DNA from: Spirodela intermedia
Lineage: Eukaryota > Streptophyta > Magnoliopsida > Alismatales > Araceae
NCBI GenBank assembly: GCA_902729315.2
Contig: LR746266.1
Span: 1,554,259 to 1,618,258, forward strand
DNA length: 64,000 bases
Direction of reading: 5' to 3'
The notes beneath the pieces are model-generated. The model was not told the DNA's origin. It ran no database searches and was given only the letters and a program-made list of their open reading frames with translations. Of this stretch, positions 1 to 13,100 are shown one piece after another. Position 1 is the stretch's first letter, and every line of letters begins with the position of its first letter. A program made the translations under genes and the position numbers.

Positions 1-62
1 AAGGAAGACCCGAAATGTTTCTCGCCATTTTTTTAATCTTCAATTCTTCTGGGGTTTGCCAG

Positions 63-136
63 GCATCTTCACCATCTCAGGAATCATAGACACCTTTGTG
101 TACTATGGCCAGCGGGCGATCAAGAAGAAGATATAG
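63..136 (+). CDS. Last exon of an unidentified membrane protein (partial)
   Basis: A pyrimidine-rich stretch ending in TTTGCCAG is followed by an open frame of 23 codons ending in TAG. The encoded tail begins IFTISGIIDTFVYYGQ and ends in a basic cluster, RAIKKKI. It looks like a final transmembrane or amphipathic segment followed by a short positively charged C-terminus facing cytosol or stroma. The gene lies on the plus strand and converges on the guanylate kinase gene; the rest is outside the window. I do not recognise the family. The splice acceptor and the sensible hydrophobic/basic layout are the only evidence, so it could also be a chance frame. Confidence 0.4.
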
Positions 137-1006
137 GTGGGCAAGCATATATGACCAAAAGCAATCACCTTTCCTACAGGGATCTGAGAATTTGGATGGC
201 CCATTTCTAGAACAAGTTGTAATTCGCTAGCCTTTTCTTTATTTTGTATATTGACCATTTGTAACTCTTTGCAGGCTGCGATTTCTTTGCAGCCTGAAAG
301 TTGCTAGTTTGAGGCTTCTACCCTGCCTTCCTCTGTCAGGTTTGCTATTAGGGTTTCTTCCTCATAGTCTAAATTATGACATGTACTAGATCTTTGATCC
401 AATCAATAGAGTTCATATCCTCAATTCATACAGAAACGTGAACCCTAATCTGCCTGTGCAGAGCGAATTTCCAGAGTTAGAGATCCAGATAATTGTGATG
501 AGCCTAAAATTGATCCCGTATAAGCCCAGAAAAAATGCTATAAAGTTACCCAAACTTATCACAGCCAGTGAAAAAATTGGAGCAAATTTGGAACACTTTT
601 TAACCAATTATATGTTGTCAGGCATCTAAGTGCTTCAAATATGCCCGGATTTCTTAGCAGGTGCTTCAACGTTCGCTTTTTGAGATATGAGACAATGAAC
701 AATGAGTACATTCTGGTTCAGTAGCTGAGAGTTCCATGCCATCAGAGGTCAACAGAGAGAGAGAGAGAGAGAGAACAGGCTACCACTCTTGGTCAACCCA
801 CCAAGAACTCACCAGCTAATGCATGGTTTTCCAGTCTTCCAGTGGGAGAGCAGCAAAACCATCAATGGCTGATAACCCTGGCAATCCAGAGACATTTAAT
901 ATCTATTTCTGGTGGGTTTCATGGGGGAGGAGGACGATGAAATAACTCTACCAGCAGGGAGAAATTTATGCATTGGAAGGGGGGAAAGCAAACCACCTCA
1001 CCTCAG
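137..1006. other. Convergent intergenic region
   Basis: This stretch holds the presumed 3' UTR of the left-hand gene and the 3' flank of guanylate kinase. A GA-dinucleotide run lies at about 754-774. The short frames here have no recognisable protein features. I see no RNA gene. Confidence 0.5.
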
Positions 1007-4000
1007 TCAGATGAGCACCTTGCGCTGCTGCACTCTGGCCCTCTCTGCGTCAATGATACAGCCCACCAGCTCCACCGCATTCTCAAGCCTCCCCTCGGCA
1101 TTCACAACAACATAATCAAAGTCTTTCATGTGTTTCACCTCCTCCCGGGCCGTGGCGATTCTCACCAGAAGCATCTCCGCAGTCTCTGTCTTGCGGCTGA
1201 TGAGCCTCTTCACCAGGGCTGCTTCGTTCTCGGCAACCAGGAATATGAAGATCGCAGAGTTACCAAGAATCGACCTCAGAGTGGCCGCGCCTTGTATGTC
1301 CACCCTCAGGACGATATCAAAACCCTTGGCCATGAACTCCCTAATCTGGAAAGCATTCACGCTATCTTGATACACAGTAGAAGCGAGTTTACAAAAAAAA
1401 ATAAAAAATGCATAATTCTCAGCTACTCAGTGTACGGGGCATAGAATGCAGGCAGGCATGTCTTGATCCGATTCTGGAGTGTGATTAATAAGATCAGCTA
1501 GAGGATATGTATATAATACAATAAATATTATGCTCCAAATTGGTCGGAGCTAGTAAATCTTCGTCTTGGTTTTGCTTAACATCATCAAACATATGGTCAA
1601 CTCATTATGAATCAAAGAAGATTTGGCCGAACATGCCCAACTTTTTCGGTACAAATGACTGAATAAAGCATGCTAACATGGTCCAATACTAAAATCACAC
1701 TTAAGGATACATGCACTTGTACGCTGATCAAAAGTTAATGCTTATTTAATTCGGCATAAAGAAACGGTTTGATGAGCATTAATCAACCAGAAATTAATTA
1801 ATTAATGTCAATAATATTGAACGTAAAAAGATTGCCCCTGATCCAGACTCTTCAGAGAGGAACAGAATCGGCAGTGTGCCCAATCTGAACCGGATCAGAA
1901 TGACCCTGGTTTCACAGACTTGTCGGATTTGAGCGGAAAAAAACAAGAAGAAAAAGGAAGCAGGGGACTAAGGTCCTATTTGGGTTTTACTGTGATGCAC
2001 AGTACAGGTAGATTAAAAAATAACTAAACTACTACTGACGTATAATGACCTAAGAACCCTCCAAATTAGATATCGATATATGATTCCGTAGCCCAAAAGA
2101 CTTATTGAAACCATGAATTGGCACTGAACCCCTAATACATTAGGATCAACAAACAAGAAAATAATGTTTTTTTAGATCTAACACCCCATAAGTATCTTCA
2201 ATCAGGTATACCCTTTTTTCTTTGTTCACAAAGTTCAACTCTGACTATTTAATTTTTACAAGATGATGCATAATAAAAAGGCTAATTATTCTGCCATCTT
2301 ATTTAATCTGATAGAATAAAAAGGGGGAGAAGAGCGAAAACCTGCTGCTTGGGTATCCCCTTGTACTGCCCATAGACAAGAGCATACTCCAGGAGTTCAT
2401 CCCTTTCTACCATAGAAAGGAACTCCTCCTTTGTGACAAAGTAGTAGTCCTTTCCATGGACTTCATCAGGTCTTTTCTCGCGACTTGTAGCTGTGACAAC
2501 AAAATGCATTCCCTTACGAACTTCTTGTAGCCTCTGCAACAAAACCAAGCACTACCTACTGAATTCTACATTTCCAATGGGGTCTCAAAACGATATGCAA
2601 TATTAGATAGCTTGCAGATGATTACAGATAAGAGGATTTTAATCTAGATGCAGCCGACCCAAAAATAATAATTTAATTCTACGTAAACCAATATAAAGCA
2701 ATAACTTTTCAATATATACTTGGAACTAAACATGGAACTGTCTCGGTCATTGCATACTATCAGTTCTAGGCTTACCTAATAGCTGCTGAGGTAAAAATAC
2801 AAAAAATCGTTAAAAACGGGAACATGATGTTTAACTAATGTATTCAAAAATGTTTAGAAGTAGCAATTTCCAGTTATTATAACAGAAAAATGATGACTAG
2901 AACAAGAGACCGGCAGCAGAAACTCGTACCTTGATGACAGCATCTTTGCCAACACCACTTGGTCCACTAATAACAATAATCTGAGGGTTTGGAGGAGGTG
3001 ACAAAGGATCCGAACTGAAAGATGAACCTATTGAAGCTTCGAGTCCTCTAAACAATTCCTCCTAAAAGAGGATGCAAATGATCACATGGACCACTAAATC
3101 CCAAATGCGACAGAAATATAAAACTAGACATTTTAATGCAGAAAATGATTATATAGAAATATGATAAATGTAGAAAATGCATGGCAGATATGCTCTCAAT
3201 ACCGCACATCGAATTTCTGATTGGGAGGTTATCAATGATGCCAGTGTCTGAAAACGAAGCTCAAATCAAAAGATTATAGTTTCTTTTACTGAAATTTAAT
3301 AATGATAAAAAATCAAAAAATAGATCAAAAACCCAATTAGAAGCAAAGGCACCTATAATGTCTTCTGTCTATGATGCACATCTTTTAGAAATCTCAACAG
3401 GTTGAGAACAGCCAAATCAACGTCTGGACCATAATATACTAAATATGGATTTAATGCATAACAAACAGTAGCACCTCAACGTGAGTCGGAACATAAAAAA
3501 GTCTGTTTAGAAGAAAAGGCGAAATTATTTCTCCTACCTTCTCCTACCTTACATCCCATCGGAAAACTTTCAGTAAGCTCATAGCAGACCATTTTTTCTT
3601 TTCTTTTCTTTTTTCTATATAATCCCATCTACTGTCTGACACAAATATGGCACCTGGTTCAATTCTTTAAGGTCTATTCACTGCACACGTCTCCAGCAAC
3701 CAATAATGAACTGCACTCCAGCCACCTGTAAGGCCTTTAACCTAGCCTGTCTGCCATTCACCTCAACTGTCCAGCCTTCTGCTCTTTCAAAAATGTGACT
3801 TCAAGGTGGACACTCTATCATCTCTCATAACCTACATTAGCGATCCATCCAATGCGAGTGATGGAATTTCATTCAAAAAAATTGACATTCAATTTTCTGT
3901 TACCTTGCAGTAATTTAGCAAGTGCATGTATCATAGCTTTGGCCATAAATTTAAAGACTACCTCCCTGTCGGTATTAATGAATTGTATAAATAATTTAGT

Positions 4001-5147
4001 CGAAACAAACTTCTTTTAAAAACATGATCCTTGCTTTCTCTACATCTACGTTGAATAAGATAAAACGGAAACTTTCATGCATGCATGGTAAGCATTCTTC
4101 CTTTAAGCACCGATTTTGTAAGGACCCCAACGTTCATGAACATTTCCTCTAAACCATCTTCTCAAAAGACAACATGTTACCATCTCAAATGCTAACAAGT
4201 TTTTCCCAAGACAGCATAAAACTGAAAAATTCATGGTCTCCTTGATTGGTTTTATAGTTTCTCTAACGTTAGGATCATCAAAGATGAAAATCCTCCACTT
4301 GTTCTCGGATAATGATGAGAAAATGCATGAAAATGAACCAATACTGACTTTTCAGCCATCAGTTGGCACCAAGACTCTCATGCTGAACGAGCTTTAAAAA
4401 TAGTAATTGAAAAACATTATAGAGGAACTAATTTCTTCATGTACACGCAACACTTCAACTTCATACAGTAATATAAAAGCATTTTCTCCTTTCTAGACGG
4501 CTAAACGTGAACGAAAATCGACACCCAAGCAAAGTACCCATAATTGGAGTCATGAAAACACAATCACGTGAAGAAAAATAAAATAAAATATACCAAACCC
4601 CGACCCTTTACCCTTCAATAACCATGATAATAAATGGCAACAGTTTTCCAACCAAATTTTCGCCAAGTTGAGTCTCGAGCTCATTCCTGGTAGAATTATT
4701 ACGGCAGATAGTCGTGCTCAATAAACGTCTTCCATGCAACTTTGGAAGAATCAGTACTGAAATTACTCAAATCCTCAAAACTGAGACCTCGCATTGCTGC
4801 CAATACACATCCCCCCCCATTTGCCACGATGATGAAAGGGAAGATTATCGGAAGAGGAGGAATACGATACCGACCTTATCCGCCGTGGGTGGAGGCAACG
4901 GGACGTAGGGGGACCTTCTGGCGCCCTCCGTTCTGCAGGAGGACGTCATGAGACGAGACCCCAGGCACTCTCTTCGGAACGCAAGACGGTTCCCGCCGCA
5001 GGGGGGGGCAGAGAGTTGAACCCTAGTGGCTCCAGCAAGAGGATAGAAGCAGACGTCGAGCCGGGGGAGTGCGGCGAAGACCCTCCGCAGAAGCATGGGG
5101 GAGGAGGAAAGGGCCTTGCCGACCGTCACTGAGGGCAGCCCTCTCAT
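1007..5147 (-). CDS. Guanylate kinase, chloroplast/mitochondrial type
   Basis: Five exons, all joined in phase 0: 4875-5147, 3203-3247, 2930-3061, 2342-2533 and 1007-1345, giving 326 residues. The enzyme phosphorylates GMP to GDP with ATP. The P-loop GPSGVGKD is at residues 139-146. [18 protein letters not shown] (GMP-binding region) and [12 protein letters not shown] follow, and the last exon carries [13 protein letters not shown] and the lid. About 100 residues precede the kinase domain; they are rich in Arg, Ser and Leu and fit an organellar transit peptide, as in rice VIRESCENT2 and Arabidopsis GK3. The start at 5147 is the first Met; an internal Met at 5096 (MLLRR) is an equally good start. 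Exon 2 encodes only 15 residues ([15 protein letters not shown]) and is supported by a TTTTCAG acceptor and a GTATTG donor. Substrate and fold are certain; dual targeting is inferred from the family. Confidence 0.92.
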
Positions 5148-5672
5148 CCTCCCGCCATTAACAAAACCTCTCCCCCATCACAGCTTTGCATATTAAAGAA
5201 GTACAAACAAGCTCTTCTCCACTTTGCGAGAGCACCGCACCGGCCCACTTGAACCGGTGACTCCAAACCCGGTTCATCCGGCACAGAGTCCCTGCGTTGT
5301 CAAACCCTTCATAAAATCCTATAAACCATCAACATTCTCCAATAATGCTAAGTATCAAGTTTTATTTATATATAAAATCCAAAAAAAACATATATAATCA
5401 CTTATAACCCATTTATGTATTTACAAAATCCAAAAAACACATATAATCACGGATAGCCCATTTATTTATATATATAATATCCAAAAAACATAATCATTTA
5501 TAATTCATTTATTTATTTATAAATATATAATATCCAAAAAACACATCAGAAACGCCTGAAAGACTCTGCCTGCCATATCAGAACAACAACCGAGCGATTA
5601 CAGAGAAGCCCAACAACCTTCTAACCCTCCCCCTCGCCCCATGAAACCGGACAATGCAGAAGACTACAGAGC
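5148..5672. other. Intergenic region between guanylate kinase and the SUN gene
   Basis: It contains the guanylate kinase 5' flank and then an AT-rich block at about 5335-5545. There a unit of the form 'aaaatccaaaaaacacatataatca..cccatttattta' recurs about four times, a degenerate tandem repeat. No coding potential is visible. Confidence 0.5.
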
Positions 5673-6860
5673 TCAGGACCCCATCACCATCTTCACAGGG
5701 TCAGGCTCAGCGCCATGGATGCGCAGGCGGTAGAGGCAAGTGTAAGAAGGGTTCCCATGGTTGGAGGAGAAGTCCAGGCGCACCATGTTGACCATGCCCA
5801 CAGAGGATGGAGCAGCGCCGAAGGTCTGGGCATTGCCCTTGCCGAGATCATAAGTGAACTCCACCAGGGTGAGCATCGTCCGCTCGGGCCAGGACGAAGG
5901 GCTGTTGCCGAGCCCTTCGAGCCATGCCGAGATGCGACAGTCCTTCGGCGCGCTAGATCGGTCATAGCCCACACTCTGCACATATAAATCAATAGCAGGA
6001 TTGTAAACATTGTGGGATTAATGAAAAGATCAGTATTGCGACCATATGCGGAGTATGATTCATACCATTCACAGCAGTTTAAAACGTTCTGAGATGATGA
6101 TGAAGGCTAAAGACGAGTAATACAGAAGAAATCCAAAGGCTGTGCCGGAAATGGGTGGAAACATGTAGCATGCAGTAGTACCACAACATTGCCGCAAACA
6201 GCAACCTTCAGCAGAAGACAGGAATGACGACTCCGGTGGAGGGAGGGAGGGAGGGAGGGAGGGAGAGAACAAGCAGGAGGTCGGATGTGAAGAAACCGAA
6301 GGGGAGAAACTGGCTAGAAAATGATCCAAAAGCGAATGTTCAGGAGTTCATGAGCAAAATTAATCGAAAGAAGCCCAAAAAAGGAATCACATGAGAATTA
6401 TTGACCTCACTCACGAGCAAGAACAATTTCCCCTTTTGTTAAAAACTATGCATAGGGTACAAACAAGATTGATAGAAAACGTCCGGATCTACTCTTTCCA
6501 TTGCAATCAAATCAACTTATGGGTACAAGGTCCTGATTGGCGTTTAACCAAAGGTTTTTTTTTTCCTCGGCAGTGTTTCTTTCCATTGCATCACTGATGA
6601 ATATATATACTTTGAAACACCCAAGATCTGGTTGGTTTGGAGATTTTTTCTCTCTCGAGGAAGAGCATATGGAGAAAATTCAGCCCGCCAGATATCAAAA
6701 TCATTGTGTCTAGTCCCTCTATGGTCCTCACAGACATGTATAGTGGCCGGGAGACATCTTCATGAAAACCATATCTAAAGCACTACCCCAGTTGTGACAG
6801 TCGTACTGGCTAGCATGCCCAAGTAAATGATCCTTGCCAACAGTGAATCAGTCGTCTAGC

Positions 6861-6900
<40 letters not shown>

Positions 6901-8312
6901 CTCCTGATGGAGCATCACAGACTGCCAACTCTGCACAACTCAATACTCATTACGAGTCAGGATTGGTCAAAACAAGATAATCGATGTTCTCAAGAGAGAT
7001 CAGAGAATAGGCTGCCAATGAAAGAAATATAGATGGTTTAAGGAGTAAAAAATTTCAAACAAATTAAAAAAATTATAAATTTAAACAACCCACCAACCCC
7101 CTAATACCTTGTGAGAGAGGTAAGTAAAATAAAATTTTAACTATTCCACATGCTGATAATTACCGCCACCTAAGAGGACTGTAAACAGAAAGTCTAGAAA
7201 AAATGCAGAAGAAGAAAGATTACCTTTGCTACGTGTTCTATAGTGATAGATTCAGGGATGATTCCTGTTCTCAGCTTGATTTCAACAAATCCAGTGCTCC
7301 CACGCAAGGGAAAGCACTGACCAGGTTCTCCAAAACTCGGCTGCAGCATCTTATGAGCACTGGCATGAACGCCACCACTTCGGCCTTTTCCCACAGGAAA
7401 CCAACTACCCTTGCCAAAGCTGTACGCCTCAGAATGCCGAACGACTCTACCTCCACCAGATGCCAGTGCATAATCTACCTTTCCAAGCCCATCGGCTGCA
7501 TGCTTTTCAATCTCCTTCTCAATAATATCCCTGGCGTAGGCTTTAATCTCGTCCAAAGTCACCTGACGAGTGTTCGTCACTGTATTTTGACCTTTTCTTA
7601 AGTCATCCAAGATTTTCTGAAGGTCGTCTTTGGAGAAGAAACTTGTGTCCTTCAACTTGGTTAAGGACACCTCCAAGTCGTCGCTTCTGGTTTCCAATTG
7701 CCTCAACTTCTTCTCAAGAGAGTCAGTTCTCCCCTTGATTTCCTCTGTCAGTTCCTTTTTTACAATGCCGATCTCTCTGTCGACCTTGCTATGAACGGCC
7801 TGCATGCGGTCCTGCAACATCTCTGTCGTCTTCCTTAAAGAAGCTTCAACATCAGATATCTGATCTACAAAAGCAGGAGCAGTGAACAAAGAGCGCGTGA
7901 CCTCGCCTTGAAGATCGATCCACTTCCAACCCATTCGCCCCAGATTGAGAAGCACAGTGAGAAGAAGACCGTTTTTTATGAGAATACTAAGAATAGTTCT
8001 CCACCTGGGCTTGTCCGCCTTCGATGGAGATTTCTTGTGCTTGAGTGAAATCTTAGGCGCCGCAGTTAGATCATCCTTGCGATGGGGAAGTTCTCGCGGT
8101 CTCTCCTGCGCATATTCATCCCGCACGGAATGCCCATCTCTGCCATCAACCCTATTACCACTGACAGCAGGATTTTCCCCATCGGCAACCGTGTCAACCG
8201 TCGATTTCTTCTCTGCGACGAAAGCATGCCTCCTCCTGGCACTCGACTTCAAGTCGGAATCCAGAGCGTTGATCGCTGAATTCGCAGCGATGGCGACCGT
8301 CGAGGACGACAT
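5673..8312 (-). CDS. SUN1: SUN-domain nuclear envelope protein
   Basis: Two exons (7224-8312 and 5673-5975) encode 463 residues, close to Arabidopsis SUN1 and SUN2 (about 470 and 455). SUN proteins sit in the inner nuclear membrane and bind KASH proteins in the perinuclear space, forming LINC bridges. A basic nucleoplasmic N-terminus (residues 1-105) is followed by one transmembrane helix at about 106-125. A heptad-rich, charged coiled coil spans about 150-225. The SUN domain runs from about 278 to the end and includes the ITIEHVAK-SVGYDRSSAPKDC junction shared by plant SUN proteins. The intron falls exactly in that junction (phase 0, TGTGCAG acceptor). The intron (5976-7223) carries a TA microsatellite at 6864-6898 and a GGGA run at about 6238-6268. 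Whether it is the SUN1 or SUN2 orthologue is not resolved. Confidence 0.93.
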
Positions 8313-9041
8313 CCGCCGATCCTCGTCTGAACTCCCCAGAGAAAGCTAAACAGCAGAGCAGGCCTTCACAACAAAAAGAAACAAAGCAGAAATCGGACTC
8401 CATTTGAATCAGAACCCAAGAGATCGATCCGACTGAAAAACCCAGTGGCGGGCGGGGAGAGCAAATCTAACCTTCGAGTAATGCCGGCCAAGCCAGACCT
8501 CCAGCGGAGAGCGAGGAAATCAGATTGGGAACCAGGGAAAGCAGCGTCCCGCCGGTACGAGGATTATAGAGAATCTCTGGCCTCCACCGTCAGGAAGGAC
8601 TCCCCCGTTGCCCTAGAACTGGGTGGCACTCCCCACCGAAAGGAGCCCCTTGCTTCACCGGTTTGATTTGATTAATGGGCGGGTGGCGGCGGGCGCCAAG
8701 AGATTTTCAAGATTCTGAAGGGGAGAGAGAGAGAGAGAGAGAGGAGTGAAAGTACTTTGTTGGGCCTGATTTTTGGAAAGCCCAATAAAGCAAGCAGGAA
8801 CCGGGCAGTCTCCAACTTTAATCATCTCATATTACCATTCATGGAAGAGAACTCAAGAAAAAGCGACGGGAATTATAAAAAAAAAAAGAAGAAAAACAAT
8901 CGCAGCAGCAGCAGATTTTAGCATCAAATCCAACAAATTATCCACATCCGAGCCAATCTAAATGAAGGGAAACCCCCCCTCCCCCGCCCAATTCAAAATT
9001 TGTACCATCTGGACAAGCTGATGGATGGATCGGGCGATCCA
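8313..9041. other. Region between the SUN gene and SRP68
   Basis: It holds the 5' flank of the SUN gene, a GA run at about 8723-8742 and the 3' flank of SRP68. There is a poly-purine patch at about 8878-8900. No gene is recognised. A 73-residue plus-strand frame at 8445-8666 has no motif and lies over the presumed SUN promoter/5' UTR. Confidence 0.5.
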
Positions 9042-10124
9042 TCAACCCCACAGCCTGCTGAGGATGCCCTTCTTGCTCTTCTTCATCCGGTTCTCCAGGG
9101 AAGGGAACTCGATGGAGCCGAAGGCGATGTCTTGCACGATGGGGTTGCAGGGCACGGCTTGGAACGGCGGCGGGAACTGCTCGATCGAGGGAGCGACCTT
9201 GGAGGTGGGATCCCCGACCGCCGACTCGTAGACGTCGAGCTTCTCGACGAGGAATCTCTCCGGCTGCTGCAAGATTACCATGCACATCCAATCATCAGTA
9301 CGAATAGCTGGTCTAATCTCTAGACACAGCGAGAGAGAGAGAGAGTTCCCACAGCTAGTTGAAGTACTATCACCCTTTGGGTCACTATCAGCCTCGCAAA
9401 AGATGCCTCTCTCTCTCTCTCTCTCTCTCTAGGTCAGACTAAACACCCTTTAAGAGAAGAAGAGAAAAGGGAGTGGGGGGGTTGACCTTCTTCGCAGGTT
9501 TTGACAAGGAGATGGAGGAGACTCCCTTAGAAAGATCCTTGGGCGCCTTCTCTTCCTCCATGATCCCCGTCGCATGCTCTATGCAGCTGCACACCCTGCA
9601 GTCGTCTACCAACGCCTTCAAGTCCTCCATCAACACCTGCACACAACAAATGCATATGTATATGAGATATCTAGGGGATCATAACTAATATAGAAATCCT
9701 CAAACCACATCGATAGTAAATAATAAACAAATAAATAAATAAATGCGATGCATTTAGACCATGACTTCACGAGTGGCACTCATCGATGTGGATCCCGAAC
9801 GAATATAGGAGCTGAAAAGGGGGCTCGTCCTGGGCCTTATGGGTTACCTTATCATTACTGTTTGGGGTCTGAAGTCTCTTGACCGCAGTGTCGGCGAGGG
9901 AGCGCGAATGGCAGAACAGAGCATAGGCTTCTGCCCTTTTTCCAGCTAGGCTGTAGGATTTCGCCAGATAAAAGCACCTGAAGGCATTGAAAGACGAGGC
10001 TCATGTTAAGCAGGGAGAAGACCAAGAGTTAACCTTAGTTAGATCAGGAGGAAACCCTGGAACAATGGGCTCTTGGCCGGACCATTATGAAGCTCACCCA
10101 TCACACCATCTCTCTTTCTCCCTC

Positions 10125-10155
<31 letters not shown>

Positions 10156-13100
10156 GATCAAACCTTAGTTAGACCAGGAGGAAATCCTGGAAAATGGGCT
10201 CTGGGCTGGACCATAATGAAGCTCACGCCCAACCCGGCTCTCCATATGACTTATTCAAGAGCGACAGCGAGAGCGAGAGAGAGAGAGACCTCTTGGCACG
10301 AAATGTGAGACCCTTCAGGGTACACTCCTCGGAAAAGGCTACTTCTTCAGGGTTGCTATCTCTTCCGGAGCTAACCAAGTCAGAAAGATCGGACGTGTTC
10401 TGCAGACATATCAATCGTGCAAAACGGGAAGCATTGAGAAGAAAGTGTGAGACACAATATATGAAGAAGAAAGTATATAAATGGCATTTCGATCAGGCAG
10501 CCACCTGTATGAGAAGATCGTACAGACGAACGAGCTCCTCTGGCTGAGTGCCCTTCTCGCCCTTGTCAACTCGGTGCTTATCGAACTTACTCTTGGCGAT
10601 CTTAACAAGAACCTGGTTTCGCTCGATCGTTCGGTGACCTAAAACAGCACTGACTGCCTTGTCGAGGCCATTCAGCTCATCCTTCACGCGCTCAGCATTT
10701 CCTGCAGTAGCCTTAAGATCCATGGGAAGCCTTAGTGATGATCTTAAAGCATATAGATATATAAAGACAGTCCCTTCAGAGAGAAGCTACAGACATACCA
10801 GGTCATTGCGGATGCTGCTCCTCGCATCATGATATGCGGTGAATATTTTCTCAAACAAGTTGAGCTTTCTATCTGGTATAAGTGAGTCCGATCCTGAATT
10901 GTCTATATCTTTCTCCAGCTCCCGAGCTGATCAAATTCTAAGTTAAAACGAACAAACACAAAGAAAGTGTACTAAAAAAAAAACCAACACTACTATTGAG
11001 GGAGGGAGAGAGAGAGAGAGAGTATTAGGTGATCCATTTCAATCATTGAATCCCATTGTAAATAATATCTCGTCTGTGGCAGATGTGTACCCGGATCCCT
11101 TTCATCAATTTTCTTCACTGGCCAATCCGAGCAGTTTCAGATCAGATCAATCAGAAAAACAGAAAGTTGGCCCCATTTGCAGTTATCTTTCAGTATTGAA
11201 GTGATGACTAATCTGAGTTGTATCAGATCATTCCGTAAGAAAATGAGTAGAAAAGGCCCACTTTGCTGCTATTTTAAAATGTCCAAGTGGGATCTAGGTC
11301 CACTCCAGATTGAAATGGGTAATCCCAACCCGGTTTTGGATTGACCAATGCCAGGGACTACCTCCAAGCTAGATTAAATTCTTTCTTTGAAGTTAAATGA
11401 TTTATACTAGTTTCCTCCTCCAATCGATCAGACTTTTTCATTTCAATGCCTACCATTCTGAACCATGGCTCTTGCTACAAGTTGAGTATCTGAAGCAACA
11501 TAGGCATTTTTAATACTGTTTGGAAAATTCCCCACGGATTATAAGCGAATAAGATTGTCACAAGATGGTAATCACAGAACTTTTACAAGAATAAGTGTAT
11601 CGCGTTTCAAGAATTAAAAGAGGTATGCAGCCTGTGATTAGTAAGAAGTCCAACCTTTCAGAATAGAAACACGTGTCTTCGCGTTATTCACCGGAAATTT
11701 ATGACCAAGCCAAGTAAATTCCGTCAGGGTTGCTGCCTGCTGAGATTTTTCCTCATTCATAAATGCCTGAAAACGAAGAACGAAAGATAAAGATTATAAC
11801 CAAATTTGGGGATAGTTTCAGACCCGCAAAGCATCAAATGATAAAATGTGACTGTAACTTGATTGTTTATTTCATAAGTTTCCTCATCCCCACTGCAAAT
11901 TTTGCATGCCAGCGTGATAAACAATATAGCTAACATGGCTTACTAGGACCCTACTTGAGGAATCCTGCCAGTCTCTATTTCGACTGATACAAATTACAGC
12001 ATGAATTTTGGTCTACATGATTAACATTTGACCGTTGAAATCAATCCCAAGGAAAAAGGAAAAATATTGCATATAAATCTCACTCCTCTTTACAGTGCTT
12101 TCCTGGATAGCAACTAGCAGAGACTCAATCGCTATCTGTTTTAAGAAGCAGGCACAAAAGTTAACCATCATGCACTTGGGCCCGTCTACTCTCATACTTA
12201 CCAAAGAAAGTAAAATCTCATGCCTCGTAACCACATCTCACAAGTCTCTCTGTAATGAGATGAAAAAAGATTTTTTTAAAAAATCTTCTTATAAGAGGGG
12301 ATCCTCGGATTAATTCATTAACAAGCCATGAGCATATTCATGCAATATATATATATACATCTATGCATGTCAATCAGTCAAATAATTTAGCACAAGTCTT
12401 GACCTAGGCTAAAGCAATAGACAGAATAATAGAAATAAAAGCCGTACTTGACGGAAAAAAAATAGATGAAAAATACAAATTTACTAAGAACAGCTACCTG
12501 TCAATTTTTTGACCATACCTCTAATTTAGCATTGAGAAGATCCATTGCGGGTCCTTTTCCGGAGTCCAACAACTCAGAACTTTGGATATTTAATTCCCCA
12601 ACCTTGTGTAAGCAGTATCTGATGCTAGGTTCAAGTTCTTCCACACGCTCACGGCACAAAACTTGATTCTCTGTGTCACCAATTTTTCCTAATTCTTCGT
12701 AGACATCCCTAAAACAGGAAGACAACTAAACCCTGAGATCCCAATAACGAACTGAATTTAACATAAGATCTATTAACTGGATAGAAATCAATAAAAAAAT
12801 AGCACACTATTTGTCTAGGCAGACAATTCAGATGAAGATAATTGAAGAAGACATTTAATCATCTTGGAGACCACTGAATGATTTAGACGAGTAGATACTA
12901 TTGCACACCAGGTGAAGATGTTCCTAAAAATGTAAAAATAAAAGTGTTTCGAAGTTCGTTTGGTGAGATACTCAAATAAAAATAAATAATCCAAAAAAAA
13001 CCTTGAAGTTAAACAAAAAACCGAGTCTACAAAGAGAGAACAGTGAAACTCCTTATATTGCATCACCAAATCGAGTTTCACTTAACATGCTTCTAAATTA

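Noticed and set aside
8445-8666. Plus-strand frame next to the SUN gene start
   Set aside because: No motif, no promoter signs, overlaps the presumed SUN promoter.
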